Shown piece by piece: positions 31,694 through 43,929 of a stretch of DNA of 64,000 bases. The stretch's first letter is position 1; every line of letters begins with the position of its first letter. Under the pieces are notes generated by a model, which was not told where the DNA came from, did no database searches, and saw only the letters and a program-made list of their open reading frames with translations. The translations under genes were made by a program, and so were the position numbers. This DNA is from Spongilla lacustris. Taxonomy: Eukaryota; Porifera; Demospongiae; Spongillida; Spongillidae. The DNA lies in contig OX442417.1 of the NCBI GenBank assembly GCA_949361645.1, forward strand, positions 7,920,275 through 7,984,274, in the 5' to 3' direction.

Positions 31694-34600
31694 TCAAAGT
31701 GCTTCAGTGCAAGTGGGACACTTCCACTTGTCAGTTCGTGTTCCAACTCCAATGCATTCAGGTGGAAGCACTGCCTACAAGCATAGCAATGGATCATTGG
31801 TTTGCCATTGTCAGGAGCTCGGCATTTGCAGTATACCCTTTTCCTAATCTCATGTACAACACGTGGCTAATGGCTTACGACAGTGGAAGGAAATGGGGTT
31901 ATACTGTATGTGTCAACACAGTTCTTGAAGTGCAGTTGTGTTGGATCTTCCCCATGGATCAATGATGTTGCAAAGGCCACAGCTAATTCCCCACATGCAT
32001 ATCCATTGTCTCGCAGCTGAACATTCATGACTTTGATTGTGATGTGAGAATCTGGACATTGCACATATCTAGCAACAAGTGATATGCATTCCCCATCAGG
32101 TCTATTTAGCATTGAGTCATAGATTCAAACAGTATCCATTTCTTCCCCAATGTTAGATATTACCAGCCAGTGGTTTTTGTTAACGAGCAGAAACTGCACA
32201 AATTCAAAGCTAGGGACACTGAAGGACATGTTCTGTTGAAGTATAGGATTTTGGAGCCCATCAACTGCAGGAAATGCTTCTCTGAGTAGTACATTAGCAG
32301 CCTCCATATGCATATCACTCAACCATTCAGTTTTGTCAAGTATTGCTCTATCACCTGGTAACAATAATGGTGCTCTTGATGCCTGTGTTGGCACTTGAGT
32401 GTTTGTGCAAACTGTAGCATTATGACAGATGGAGGAGCACTGTATTCCGTTTTTTCTACAGATGCACCGATTTGTTTTGCACCCACTTGATCATTTGCAG
32501 CAGGATTTGGTGAACTTATTACATGGTTTATATTTCTAGGCTGCTTCACGAAGTGACAATGTAATGTACAACAGCTACACTGCCATCATAACTCTGCAGG
32601 TCTCCACTACGGAACTTTCCCTTTATTATAGTTCCAAACATTGTTTTAAGCATGTACATCTTTACTTTGTCTCCAAATACTGCAGTTATTTTGCAAAGAA
32701 GTCTTGGCATGTCTGTTTTGGCTCAATCCATCTTGGGGATACCAATAGTTACTTTGTCTGTCACCTACACTGAACACCTGTGTCTTAACTCCCTTCTTCT
32801 TATTGTACTTTACTGCCATATATGTAGCTGACAAATATGTGTTGTCATGAACTTTCTCTCTTATTGCTGTGTGGATTGTTGATTTAAAATCACTCTCATC
32901 TTCTTCCTGCTTTTTGTCTTGGGTTTCTGACACCTGTGATGGCAGCTTCAATGTACTAGTGTGCTCTACCTCACCATCTGCATCTACTTCATCTTTTGGG
33001 CTTGATACTGATTGTGGAGCAACACAGGAGCCAGGAGATACTAAATTCCCGCATCCTTCAAAATTATTTCCATCATCTCTGACAGTTGGAGATGATTGTG
33101 TATTTTGTGCTGCTGTGTCAGTAGATGGTTCTGTGTGCAATGTAGCTGTATGAGGATCGTCACAAGTTGATGTTATTGGTAGGTCTTCTTCATCTACCCA
33201 ATGTTTTTCAGCTCCAGGAAAGATACCAACCGGAGGGTATCTACCAAATACAACACGATAGGGCAAGTCCTTTATGCCTTCATGTCGTTCACAATTCATG
33301 GAGAACATGATGCGAGGCAACCATGAAACCCAAGGATATTAATTTTCTCCGTGCCCCTCATCTTGTTTCATGGCTGCTATCTTCTGCTCTACAGTGCGAT
33401 TTCCTCTTTCTACTAGACCCTGTGACTGGGAGTGACGTGGACGACAACTGACAAAGGTCACATCACCACCCCACTTCTCGAACGTAGCACTAATCAGATT
33501 GTTGACAAATTCTCATCCATTGTCAGAGTGAAATATCTTCGGTGGGCCCAAATACGCCAATACACGTTCTTGTAACATGTATGACACTTCTTCTGCTGTC
33601 TTCCTCTTCAAGGGAAAAAGCACATGAAATTTGGAGAAATGGTCCATAAAATGACCTATGTAGTTATACTCATTGTCGGGACTGTGTCTCATATCTATGA
33701 GATCTACTTGAACTCTATCCAGAAAGTCCTTCTCAATTATTGGATGTAATGGAGGCCTTGTGTTTTGTGGCTGACTTAGCTGGCAGACAGGACAGTGTGT
33801 GCAAAACTCCTGCACAAAGCCTCTTGTTATTCCTAAGTAATGACGTTGCACATTCATATGGAAAAGTAATGCATGCCATAATGAAATCCAAATTCAGATC
33901 AAAGCTGTTGTGAAGCTTACTAGGTCTCATTTACCTATAGTCCTCCCACATGCACATTATAAGTACTATATGCAATTACAATTACAATCACTGTAGGACT
34001 AATCAACATTATACTGCAAGTAAATCCAGTGTAAGTAAAATGTTATGTTCTCCAGTAACTATACTACCCTCTCATGTCAGGTGTAACACTACGGCTCGAA
34101 TGTTACCTACCAGCTATCAACGTGGTATTGTTTATATTTTTCTAAATTTTACCCTCCCTCACAACCTAAGCTACAAATTAATACGTAGATCTAAGTCTGA
34201 AGGGACAGATGAAAGTCATCCTAACATATAAATGCAAGTTCTTAATATCAACATTAACATGTTTACGATATCTCGAGGATGCACTTACATAGTCTAACAC
34301 CTTGTTGTAGCCACTATGCTTCAACTCATCTGCATGAACAGCCTGAACGATGTCACATAGCTGATTTGCATGTACAACACGCAAAAATTTCACACCATCC
34401 TCCTACAATGATAGGTTTAAAGTTACATACAAGTTTATGCAACTGTATCAGTTATACAAACCTTGTTGTTCCCTTCATTAGGAATTACAAGCCCCTTGAA
34501 AAGTCCCAGTCCAGGAAGATCAGCAAGTTGAAATTTTCTACTTTTAACCCAGTGCTTGAAATGGGGATCAACTTTGTCTTGTGCGGACGATAGATGGTGG

Positions 34601-34701
34601 ACGATGGCTTCGAACCTTTCGTGACTTAAAACACAGCTCTTAGTCGAGGCTGCTTTGGCGGTAGCAATAGCCATCATGCGCTCCTTGAAAAGCGGATCCA
34701 T
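31694..34701 (-). pseudogene. Ginger-like transposon polyprotein: integrase, Ulp1-type protease and PHD finger, decayed
   Basis: Exon 1 (34,701-34,462) starts MDPLFKERMM and exon 2 (34,402-34,289) reads VHADELKHSGYNK; the GT..AG borders are in phase. From about 33,905 an HHCC zinc motif (FCTHCPVC) leads into a retroviral-type integrase core: VDLIDMRH, DHFSKF, HSDNG, then GLVERGNRT supplying D,D,E. PYRVVFGR and FSVGD follow (about 32,760). From 32,394 to 31,867 a Ulp1/C48-like protease shows NKNHW, IYDS and GYACGELAVAFAT (His, Asp, Cys). The end (about 31,833-31,694) is a PHD finger: YCKCRAP, HCYACRQCFH, then in the next frame WKCPTC. In-frame TGA (33,513; near 32,725; 32,125), TAA (near 33,341), TAG (31,867) and at least three frameshifts mark it as dead. 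The domain set fits Ginger-class cut-and-paste elements; a Gypsy-derived or Polinton-related origin is less likely as no RT, polymerase B or ATPase is present. Confidence 0.75.
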
Positions 34702-34794
34702 CGCTACACGAAGCGATTGTAGCGAATGAAGCAACTGGCTTCAAGTAATGCCAACTGAAGTACTGTTTCACACCAAAGCACGTGCACAAATTCC

Positions 34795-34945
34795 ATCCAT
34801 CGATCGCGCAAGCGCAGTAGTGCGCGATCGATCGATGGTTGCGCGATCGATCGATGATTGCGCGATCGATTGATACGTGCGCGATCAATGGATCCGTCGA
34901 TGGCGCAGCGCAATCGATGGATCGCGCAAATCCATCGATCGCGCG
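34795..34945. repeat. Cluster of GCGCGATCGATCGATG palindromic repeats
   Basis: At least six imperfect copies of a 20-25-bp block built on GCGCGATCGATCGATG alternate along about 150 bp just upstream of the Ginger-like start codon. Their GATCGATC cores are self-complementary. They may be part of the element's terminal region (inference). Confidence 0.7.
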
Positions 34946-36119
34946 TAACATAGGTACTTCCAACCCCCCGTAAAATGCACCCAGACCACGTAACGGTGCA
35001 ATTTTTGGCACGGGTTTTTCATTTTGAAAAAAGATTGTTGCCAAAGTAACCTACTGGTACGCTAAACATACTTTAGCAGGCTCGGGTGTGTGGAAGATAA
35101 AACATTTGGGTACATTTTGATACAGCATAAAAGTGGGGAAACGTGTACTGGGCAATGTACGTACCGCTCAAAAAAGCGACCAATTCCATCGAGTGAATAC
35201 GCACCTTATTTATCACATAACATGTTTGGTATCAACTATGACTCATTCTTTAAACACTGTAATTAACGTTTATTACGACAGTTTCACGTGTTTTGGCGTA
35301 GGCGCAAGGTGTTTCCCAGATGGCGACAAATTACCTATTTAATAGCCGCCATTTCTAAACATAGCAATCATTGATTCTGCGTACATGTATTGATACCAGA
35401 GAAAGATTTTGACTTACTTGTACCTACGATTCCTTGAAGGCATTCAAGGACTTCGTTCACTGGTTATTTATGGAGCGTTATAAATAAGACAGACATGAAT
35501 GATCATTCTTCATGTACCATTTATAAGAAAATGACTTGTGTACTTACCAGGCACCACTAGATCAAAACCAAGTCAAATATGCTGTCAGTTCGATAGATTT
35601 GTGAAAAACTAGTGGGATCTTTAGATCATGAATGTTCTGTATCAATACGTAATGTGTCTTGCCTTAGCCAGACTCTCATCAATCCAGTACCGTCATCTTT
35701 GATTCATCCAAAATGTCCATTGTGGCAAATAGTAGTGTGCAAACCACTTCAAGAATACCTTATATCAAAAAACACTGCATTCCGAGTGTAGCAAGTGTGC
35801 AAACAGAAGAACAAGTTTTGACAAAACCCATGACCACCATGCACCATAGAAATTACAACCTCAGAAAGAATATAAACTCAACCCCAGATGGGATGAGAGC
35901 TTCCTCACAGAAAATATGTCACCTCAATAAAATATATATTGAACAGAAAATAAACCATCACAAAGCCAGTGGAAATCAATGCTATATAAATATCAACTGT
36001 TTAGAAGAGGATGGTGTTGCTGCCAATGAAATGCCAAAGAAATATCAGTCAAGTCTGAAGTACATTTACCAAGTTGAAGCTAAGTGACTGTTACTTATAC
36101 ATGTACTGGGTTCCAAATG
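34946..36119. other. Intergenic region with one unrecognised ORF
   Basis: Only the 35,713-36,087 frame stands out. No terminal repeats were recognised. Confidence 0.45.
35713..36087 (+). CDS. Hypothetical 124-residue ORF
   Basis: An ATG-initiated frame with varied, non-repetitive composition, rich in Lys, Asn, Ser and Gln (NYNLRKNINSTPD, KICHLNKIYIEQK), ending ...YIYQVEAK. No domain, signal peptide or membrane segment was recognised. It could be an exon or remnant of a larger gene or transposon, or chance; no promoter or splice evidence was found. Confidence 0.25.
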   Translation: MSIVANSSVQTTSRIPYIKKHCIPSVASVQTEEQVLTKPMTTMHHRNYNLRKNINSTPDGMRASSQKICHLNKIYIEQKINHHKASGNQCYININCLEEDGVAANEMPKKYQSSLKYIYQVEAK

Positions 36120-36370
36120 CGACCGGTGTCACAGGGAATTCGGTCCCCCCTACTTTTCGGTCCGGAGGACCGAGTTCCCTAGGGAACTCGGCCCCCCCCC
36201 CCCCCCCCCCCCGTACCGAAATCCCTGGATGCACAACTGAATCTAATTATCCCGGACCGAAATCCCTGGATGTAGTTATATTTATACGTTTGTCCTCGTG
36301 CACAAGAAATGTACATAACAAACGGATCGCTCTTCTGGAAGACATGCATCGAGAGGAGACTGGCTTTCCA
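36120..36370 (+). repeat. Dispersed repeat family CCGGTGTCA, copy 3, with C21 tract
   Basis: Starts ACCGGTGTCACAGGGAATTC, then GGTCCGGAGGACC, GAGTTCCCTAGGGAACTC, a C21 run (36,192-36,212), GACCGAAATCCCTGG, and the tail TTTATACGTTTGTCCTC through ACGGATCGCTCTTCTGG shared with 5,500-5,674. Confidence 0.65.
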
Positions 36371-37889
36371 TTAATTCATCAGGGAAGAGATCGTACCGAA
36401 AGCAGGATTACTGCATGGCCAAGTATGTACCTATATGTGTATATATATATGTATACTCCGTCAATTAATGGGTATGCAGTTCTATATGCTGCATGATTTC
36501 CACATTTATACTTGTCATTGCCGTTGTCAGTAATCTGTTCGTATATACATTTAGCTGAATGTGAATCGTACATGCCAAAGACTCTTTCAAAATCGCAACA
36601 CTAGACTTGATCAAGCCCGTATATACTTGCATGTAACCGGTTTTTATGTGAATTGCGGGGAGTGGACATCATTGGTCCCCTATTCTAAACACTTGCACCT
36701 CGAGCTAGCTAGGAAATTGCTAAATCATCGTTGCTACAGTCTAGTTCTCAAAGTGGCCAGAAGCATGCAGCTGCATGCTTTGCACCACAAAACTGCTATC
36801 AGTGTATAGCAACGTTCATATACTCGATTGTCATAGATGAAGGATTGGAATTTGTAAATCGGGTAGTTTTAGGGGTGCTACGTTTGCTATTTCAGTCGTA
36901 GGCCTACATGTAGCCACAAATATGGTACATTTAACCACAACAACCATCTGACGGTTAGGATATCATGCACCCACAATCGTTATGGGTATGCTGTTTACTG
37001 CATGCACCATTGACACAATATGAATAAATCTGCAGAAGTCTCCTGGTTCACATTTGGGCATATTTATACTCCATTACCGTTATTTTCAAATAGATTTAAA
37101 ATGGATCAAGCATGGAATCGCGTTATGTTACCATTAGATGCATGCAAATGGGCTGCATGTGTAAACTATAAATCAGTTAGTTGTATTGATGCATTTCTCC
37201 ATCCATGTATGTCCAACATGAACAGATCATATAGGTTATACTGCTAATTGCAGTGCTGAATTCGAAATTGAAGTCTGCCTTATTTGCAATATCTCACCTC
37301 CGTTCAGTCTTGCATGGATATTTGTCCTCTAACATCCATGGTTCAGTCTTCAGGTAAATATTTATGAAGTTGCCTTTGGTTACATTGCCACTGCAACGTG
37401 CAGTTGAAACTCAAGAAATACGCGTAACAGCAATGAAGTGGCAAGCTACTAGCCTTTCCAGTTATTACCGTTGAACTGAGCTATTTATTTATTTATTTTG
37501 CTATATAATAGGGTCACAATTGTGATAAGGATGAGGGTGCCTTGAGCTAAAGTATATATGAGCATGCATTCTCACAGGTGGATGATTATATGTTATTATT
37601 ATTTTATTTCTCAGATTATCAAGTTACATGTACTATATTCTTATGGCCGCCTAAACATCTGTTTGGTGAGAGCTGTGGCAAGAGCCATCCTGGGAAGAGG
37701 CCTTAGCCCAATCCATCTCTAGAGTATTGTTATCCTTGTAGCTATAGTGTTAATAGTTAGGGTGTACATGTAGTTTACCTTTTTCATGTGTATTCAATTT
37801 TGGAAATACAGTGTATGTCCATTTATCCTGTATTGTGTCTATTATGATATAATAATAATACGTGTGCAGATGGTAGGAATAGTATAAAG
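36371..37889. other. Intergenic region upstream of the retrotransposon
   Basis: Short ORFs only; nothing recognised. A TTTATTTATTTATTT run is near 37,482. Confidence 0.45.
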
Positions 37890-40800
37890 TCGTCTAAATG
37901 CTGCCCCTGTAATGGAAAGCACGCCCGGTGTAAGTCCTGTATTTGTGTCAAGGCCGGTCTTGTTACTGCTGCCTGCCTATGCGGAAAGGTCGTTGCTCCA
38001 ATTCAAGCGCACCTCCTTTAGAAGTAAGTTCTTTTTCGCCTTCCATTTCATCCCATAACAAAGTGTCGGTAGAAATGCCCGCAATAGATGTTGCGCATTC
38101 TGATTCACAACCGTATTCATGTCTATTACCGCATTCACAACCACTAAGCACTTTGTTACCTTTAACTGTACCACCGCAACCTGATTCACAACCATTTTCA
38201 TGTCTGTCACCGCATTCACAACCACCAAGTACTTCGTTACCGTTAACTGTAGCACCGCAACCCCCCGAGTCTACAGTTAATCGCCGGGAACCTTGCGTTG
38301 TTGAAGGTTGCTGTGATCAAATCGCTCCTTCCATGTGGCGGATTCATATGAACAGCCATGCCAGGGGTGTTCTTCCGGGGGACGTACCAACAACATGGCT
38401 TCAAAAATTCAACTTGTCAATCTGTCAGCATTGCCGCAGTTTAGTCGCGAATTCCCATTTTCTCGCACACGTAAACCAGTGTATTTCCTCAGTTCCAAGT
38501 TTGCACGTTGATGCAACCAGCTCACCCACTACTAGCTCGGTAACAGACCAACTCCCATCACTTCTTGAAGTATGTGAGCTCCGGTGCCCTACTTTGCGTT
38601 TTATTCCCGCCAAAGCAAAGTCAAGTTTTGCGCGTGTCCTTTCCAACTGTCTGAGAGCTGCATGTAGCCTCAGAAAACACCATTGAGTCGTGGACAAAAT
38701 TGCTCATGCTTCCGAAGTGTGTCTTACCTTCCACCAAACGCGGGGGGGCGCCATACTAAGCCTGTACCCATAGAGTCATTATGTGATCTCTGGTCTCAAG
38801 GTCGTTTCAGCCATCTGTGGAATATGGCAAAGGCTCGTTCTGCCTCCACCAAGAGATTGCAACAATCCAAAGTTACTTCTCGTCTAGGAATGTGTCATCT
38901 GCCGTACAACTTGCTCAAGATGGTTTGTATGGTAAGGCATACCAGGCTCTTGTTTCTTCTGGAGTCGCTCCCAATAATGACGTTACTTGGCAGCTGTTAG
39001 TCAGCAAACACCCGAGCAGTGCTTGTCCCACAGTTCCTATTGTGCCTGAAATTGATCTCCCATCCCCCGGGATCTTAACATCCTAGCCATACTTAGGTCT
39101 TTTCCTAAGTTCACAGCAGCAGGGCCATCAGGTCTTCGTATCCAACATCTAATCGATGCAGCAGAAGTACACCTACAAACACCTATGCTTCAATCACTTA
39201 AAGCAGTCATCAACATGCTGGCACTGGGTAAAGCTCATAAAGAGGTTTCTGTTTACCTGGCTGGAGCCAACCTTACAGCTCTGAATAAGTCATCACCAGG
39301 AGATATCCGCCCTATTGCAGTTGGTGAGTCTCTTCGTAGGTTGACGGCAAAATGCCTATGTGTGGCAATAAAGACAAAGGCTGCAGATTTCTTTAATCCT
39401 TTTCAGTATGGTGTTGCATGCTCCTTTGGAGCTGAGAAAATTGCACACAGTGTAAGATCTTGTGTTGAGAAGCATTTGGTGGACGAGGATTTTGGAGTCC
39501 TCAAAGTTGACATGAGGAATGCTTTTAACCTATAGCTTCTCGTCAAATTCTCATATCCGAGTGTGAAAAGCATTTTCCGGAGTTGCTTCCATGGGTAAGT
39601 TGGTGCTACAAAAAGCACCCATTGTTGTGGCACTCTATGGGATCCCTCACATCAGAGTCTGGAGTCCAGCAAGGCGATCCTCTGGGTCCACTCCTTTTTT
39701 CCCTTGTTCTGAACATCCTAGTGCTTAAAATAGCTAAGGACATTGATTGCTCGAGCCTTTTGCTCCATGCATGGTACTTAGATGATGGGGTCCTAGCTGG
39801 TCCAAGGTCTGCTTTGCTGAGGGTTATATCACTGCTCCAACAGGATGGACCCTCTTTAGGGCTTTTCATCAATGTTGGCAAGTGTGAGATCTACAGTTGT
39901 AACCACCTAGAGGGATTTCCTGAGCAGATTGTTAAGTCAAACAAAGCATGTTTTGTAATTCTAGGAATCCCTATTGGTGATGCAGAGTTCTGTGCCTCGT
40001 TTATTTCTTCAAAGCGTGTTGAATCCAAATTACTTCTAGATAAACTTGAGGAAGTTGGTGCAATTGACCCTGATGTGGCATTAATTCTAATTCACCTTTG
40101 TGGTGGTTTTTGTCGCCTAAATCACATTGCTCGCGCTACCCCCCATCCTTTTCGTTAAAGGCTTTGCAATTGTTTGATGAGGATGTTCGCCGGTCTTTCT
40201 CATCATCCACAGGCATTGATGCATCGGACGCTGCCTGGCAACAGGCCCAACTCAGCTTGAGCAGGGGTGGCCTGGGTTTAAGGTCCCTTGCCCATCATGC
40301 AAGTGCTGCCTTTATTTCTTCTTTGTCTTCCTCAGGATTAGCCCCAAACTCTTCCCAACATTTGTCTGATGCAGTGGGCATGTTTAATCAGTTAGTCCCT
40401 GCTGAGGAAAGCATTAAGTTTGAGGACTTCCTGTCATCTGCTATCTCTCAGGGCAAGTTATCAGAGAAGCTCGATAACCAACTTCTCAGTTCCATCATGG
40501 AAGCTTCTACAGTTGCAAACAAGGCTCGTTTGCAGTCCGTCTCGTCACCTCCTGGTTATCATTGCCACCATGTGAGCGCCAGGGGCTCCACCTTGAACGA
40601 TCACAATTTCAAGTTGCTGTCAAGTGGTGGCTAGGTTTAGACACTTCTGGTGATGCCCAATGTGCACTGTGTCCTGAAAAAAAGTCTCGATCCTCTTTGC
40701 CATCATGCCACAACATGCAAGCATGGTGGGGATGTTGTTAATCGCCATAACAGACTTCGGGACATTGTGGCCAAGTCTTGTCGCCGTGCCCATCTTAGTG

Positions 40801-41235
40801 TCCATTTAGAAGTAGGCCATAACCTCACTCAACACACGTCCAGCAGACATCCTCATCCCTCACTGGTGCATGGGCAAGCCTGCGGCTCTGGACTTATCCG
40901 TTACTTCTCCGCTTAACCCACTTACCCTTCTGGAAGCGGGAGTGATGGCTGGCGCAGCAGCTAAGGCTACCGAGGAGAGAAAGCTTAAAGCCAACACAGG
41001 CAAGTGTGCTGATTTGGGTTGGGTATGTGTCCCGGTTGTTGCGGAGTCTTATGGGGCATGGGGTTTGACGGCTAGGGATTTCTTTTCTAAACTTGGGTCC
41101 CATTTGGCTACATCATTGGGAAAGTCAAAGTCAGTGGTCATCCATGAGCTGTACGGGAGGTTGAGCATGAATCTTGTCAGGGCCAATGCCACCGCGATCC
41201 TGTCCAGGTCCATACCTCCTCCTGAGCTTCAGTAG
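37890..41235 (+). pseudogene. Non-LTR retrotransposon A (RT plus restriction-like endonuclease), frameshifted
   Basis: Assembled over several frames. The N-terminus has a Cys cluster (CCPCNGKHARCKSC), then from about 38,290 a C2H2-like zinc finger (CVVEGC, MWRIHMNSH, ICQHC, HVNQC). RT follows from about 39,080: GPSGLRIQHLID, DIRPIAVGESLRRL, KVDMRNAFN, GVQQGDPLGPLLF and the catalytic WYLDDG (about 39,773). After RT come a CCHC-type knuckle (CALCPEK...CHHATTCKHGG, about 40,665-40,730) and a PD-(D/E)XK-like domain (GKPAALDLSVTSPL, CADLGWVCVPVV). Frames change near 37,970, 39,080, 39,537, 40,145 (C-run) and 40,640, so it is inactive. The layout fits R2/NeSL-type elements that integrate by target-primed reverse transcription. 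Confidence 0.8.
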
Positions 41236-41319
41236 GCTAGCAACTTGTTTTGTGCATATCATGTGTCTGTGTCATGTTTGTACTGTATCAATCAAATATG
41301 AATTAAAATAATTATTATA

Positions 41320-41529
41320 GAGAGTTATGGTGCATGGGGTCCAGAGGCTTTGATGGCTTTCTCACAAGTAGCCACTCGTTTAGCCATTTGTGGGAATACA
41401 TCTAAATCTATGGCACTGACTGACCTCTTTGGTCGCCTCAGTCATACTCTAATCAGATCTAACGCTCGTGCCATCCTGAGTCGTTCCTACTCCCACCTTG
41501 TGCAGCAGGTGGATGAACTTTGTGTGTAA
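41320..41529 (+). pseudogene. 3' fragment of a second element related to retrotransposon A
   Basis: Reads ESYGAWGPEALMAFSQVATR and ends VQQVDELCV with a TAA stop, paralleling the last 70 residues of element A (ESYGAWGLTARDFFSKLGSH). It directly follows element A's 3' tail in the same orientation, as a severely 5'-truncated insertion would. Confidence 0.75.
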
Positions 41530-41584
41530 TTGTTTGTATTGTGTGTGGTTGTGTGTCGATGTACCTATTTAATTATATCTTGAT

Positions 41585-41605
41585 TATAGATGAAAAATAA
41601 AATAA

Positions 41606-41648
<43 letters not shown>

Positions 41649-41650
41649 TA
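41585..41650. repeat. (TAA)n microsatellite between two retroelement 3' ends
   Basis: About 15 TAA units, preceded by AAATA repeats. It lies where the 3' tails of the plus-strand and minus-strand retrotransposons meet. Confidence 0.9.
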
Positions 41651-41803
41651 TAGTACACCACAATTTTTTTTTAATTTTTTTATTTATAATAAAGAATATG
41701 AACATGAAATACATACAATAACACACAAACACACACACAAACTACTACAGAAGCTACTAAATATATATTATATACAAAAGAAACATGAGAATGGTGCTAA
41801 AAT

Positions 41804-43620
41804 TCATTCTGGCAGGTATGGAAGCCCAGCTCCATCTTCAATCTCCATCCTTCTCCTCCATTTCACTCTACTGCCACGAATGCACAGATTTGTAGCACGA
41901 AGGACAGCAAAAAGCATTCTTGCACACACATAGCCCAGCACTTCACTGTAAGACTTGTGCCAAATTGCAGCTATTTTTTCAGCCAAATGACGTATAAATG
42001 TCTTTGCCTCAAGACCCAGTGCCCCATCAGCTGTCACAACAAATGGTGTAAAAGAAGCATTGATTGTTTCAGCAGCTTGTGAGTACTTGTGTTTCTTAGT
42101 GTGTTCAATTGAGGAAAGAACTGCACCCACATCACGATGCAAGTAAGAATTCGCATCTGAATCTACTACTCGAACATCAAAAAAAGTAGTAGCTTGAGGC
42201 TGCCATACACCACGAACAGATAGATCAGCAACCAAAGCAGGAACCTTTTCATGGTCGTTGGGTTTTCTTACAACAGGTTCTCTCACAACATCTTTGTATG
42301 CAATTGAAGCCAAATCACCAAGGGCATCCCTAATCTCATTATGTCTTTGGATGACTAAACCTCCCTTTCTACAATCAAGGGCATGTCCAGTGCTGAACTG
42401 ACTACCACAACCACCACACAGAGCTGGCAATCGTAGTAATGGTCGATGATATCTCAGTGCCAGTGAGTCCCGAAATTCAGTGGCAGATAGATCAAAATGA
42501 TGGTATGCCATTGGTATCACTGTCAACCATGCTGAGGTCTTTCCATCAATTCCTCATTGTATAGCTCTCTTCTTGTTGTTGTCAAAGGTTTGTAGAACTG
42601 AATTCAGAAGGTTCTGGTATTGGATTTCAATGTCATGATTTAATTCCCGGTGTAGCTTCGAAAGGTGGTCTATGTGATTAAATACTGAGAAGGATGAATT
42701 ACACTTGATTGCATCAACTATATGAGCTGTACATTTTCTTGAACTTGCAAAGGAAGATACAGCTGTTGATAGAGGATCTCGAATTCCCAGTCCTCCATGA
42801 CAGGCTGGAAGTGAAAACAGTTTCTTTTCAGAGTCACTTACAGTTCCCTGGAATAAAGCTGGCCAAAAGATGTCGTTCAATGCATTGCTCAGGTTTTCAA
42901 AGGAGGATTCACAATTTGGTACCACTCTTTGCAGGTAAAACCATTGGAATTGCAGTGATTTGGAAAGAGCTCCAAATGCAGCCTGGGGGTATAATTCGGC
43001 TGCCTCAGCCAGTACACCCACTCCAGATGTCCAAGTTTTAACCTTTTCTAAAACAAAAGCATGCACATCCTCTTCCTCCCCAATGAATCCTCCCAAGAAA
43101 CGATGTCCACGAACTATTTTTACTCCAAGTTCTCCAAACAGTGCCTTAGCTTCAGCCACCTCTGTGGCTCTAACTACCAAAACCGTCTTTTTAGGTTCAG
43201 GGTGGTAACCATAATCTGGACCTAGTTCACATAATTTCTGGAACCAAACTTTCAAGTTTGAAAGTTTCGCAGTGAAGGCTGAATCGTCAGCATACCAGTT
43301 CTGGATCCACTTGCCCTGATCTGTAAGATGTTTAATAAGTGGCATTAGAGCGGCAGCATACATTAGCATTGAAAGTGGATCTCCCTGTGCAACACCTTTT
43401 TTGCTAAGGATTACCTCAGAGCTGCCCTGTAAAAGGAGTGATGCATAACCCCTATAGGTGTTAAATAGGAAACGTGAGCATCTGGGCCATTGAACTCTAA
43501 CATTCCATAAAGCTGCAGATCTATTAAGAGAATTAAAGGCATTCTTGGCATCGACTAATATAACTCCCCATAATTTATTATACATGTAAGGTGGAGCTCG
43601 AGGCCAATCAAGCAGGGAGG
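41804..43620 (-). pseudogene. Non-LTR retrotransposon B (RT and restriction-like endonuclease), 5'-truncated, one internal stop
   Basis: A single frame runs from about 43,620 to 41,804, broken only by TGA near 42,554 (context IQ-stop-GIDGKTSAWL). The 5' boundary cuts into RT just before VILVDAKNAFNSLNR. GVAQGDPLSMLMYA and catalytic NWYADDSAF follow, then KACHGGLGIRDP-like text (LPACHGGLGIRDP), a CCHC knuckle (CGGCGSQFSTGHALDC with GLVIQRHNEIRD) and the endonuclease region (ALVADLSVRG, ATTFFDVRVVD). The C-terminus is ...GAGLPYLPE. It is a different family from element A despite the shared layout. The TGA is where an Arg CGA would be expected, a one-step decay. Confidence 0.8.
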
Positions 43621-43929
43621 GCAGCAGCAATTATAATACAGTTTAATTATTTTGGTTTTCCGAATTGGAGGAGTGGGAGTGGATGGCCAGGCGCCTAGCA
43701 ATCCTTGAGAATGTTTCATTAGCAGTGATTCTCCACTGAGCCTCCGTATGCGGCAAGAGGGACAAAACAACCTGGAGCATGCATGCATTGTTGTCAATTT
43801 GCTATTACACAAGTAATGCAGCTATATATGAACTACGCGCGAGGAAACTGTGAATTATTTGTAACACTTAGAAGATCATTTCAATGGAAAATGCATGAAC
43901 AGGCACATGTACATATACAGTACAATTTA

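Noticed and set aside
31694..34701. Polinton/Maverick interpretation of the integrase plus protease
   Set aside because: No polymerase B, ATPase or capsid genes nearby, and the PHD finger with HHCC integrase fits a Ginger-like element better.
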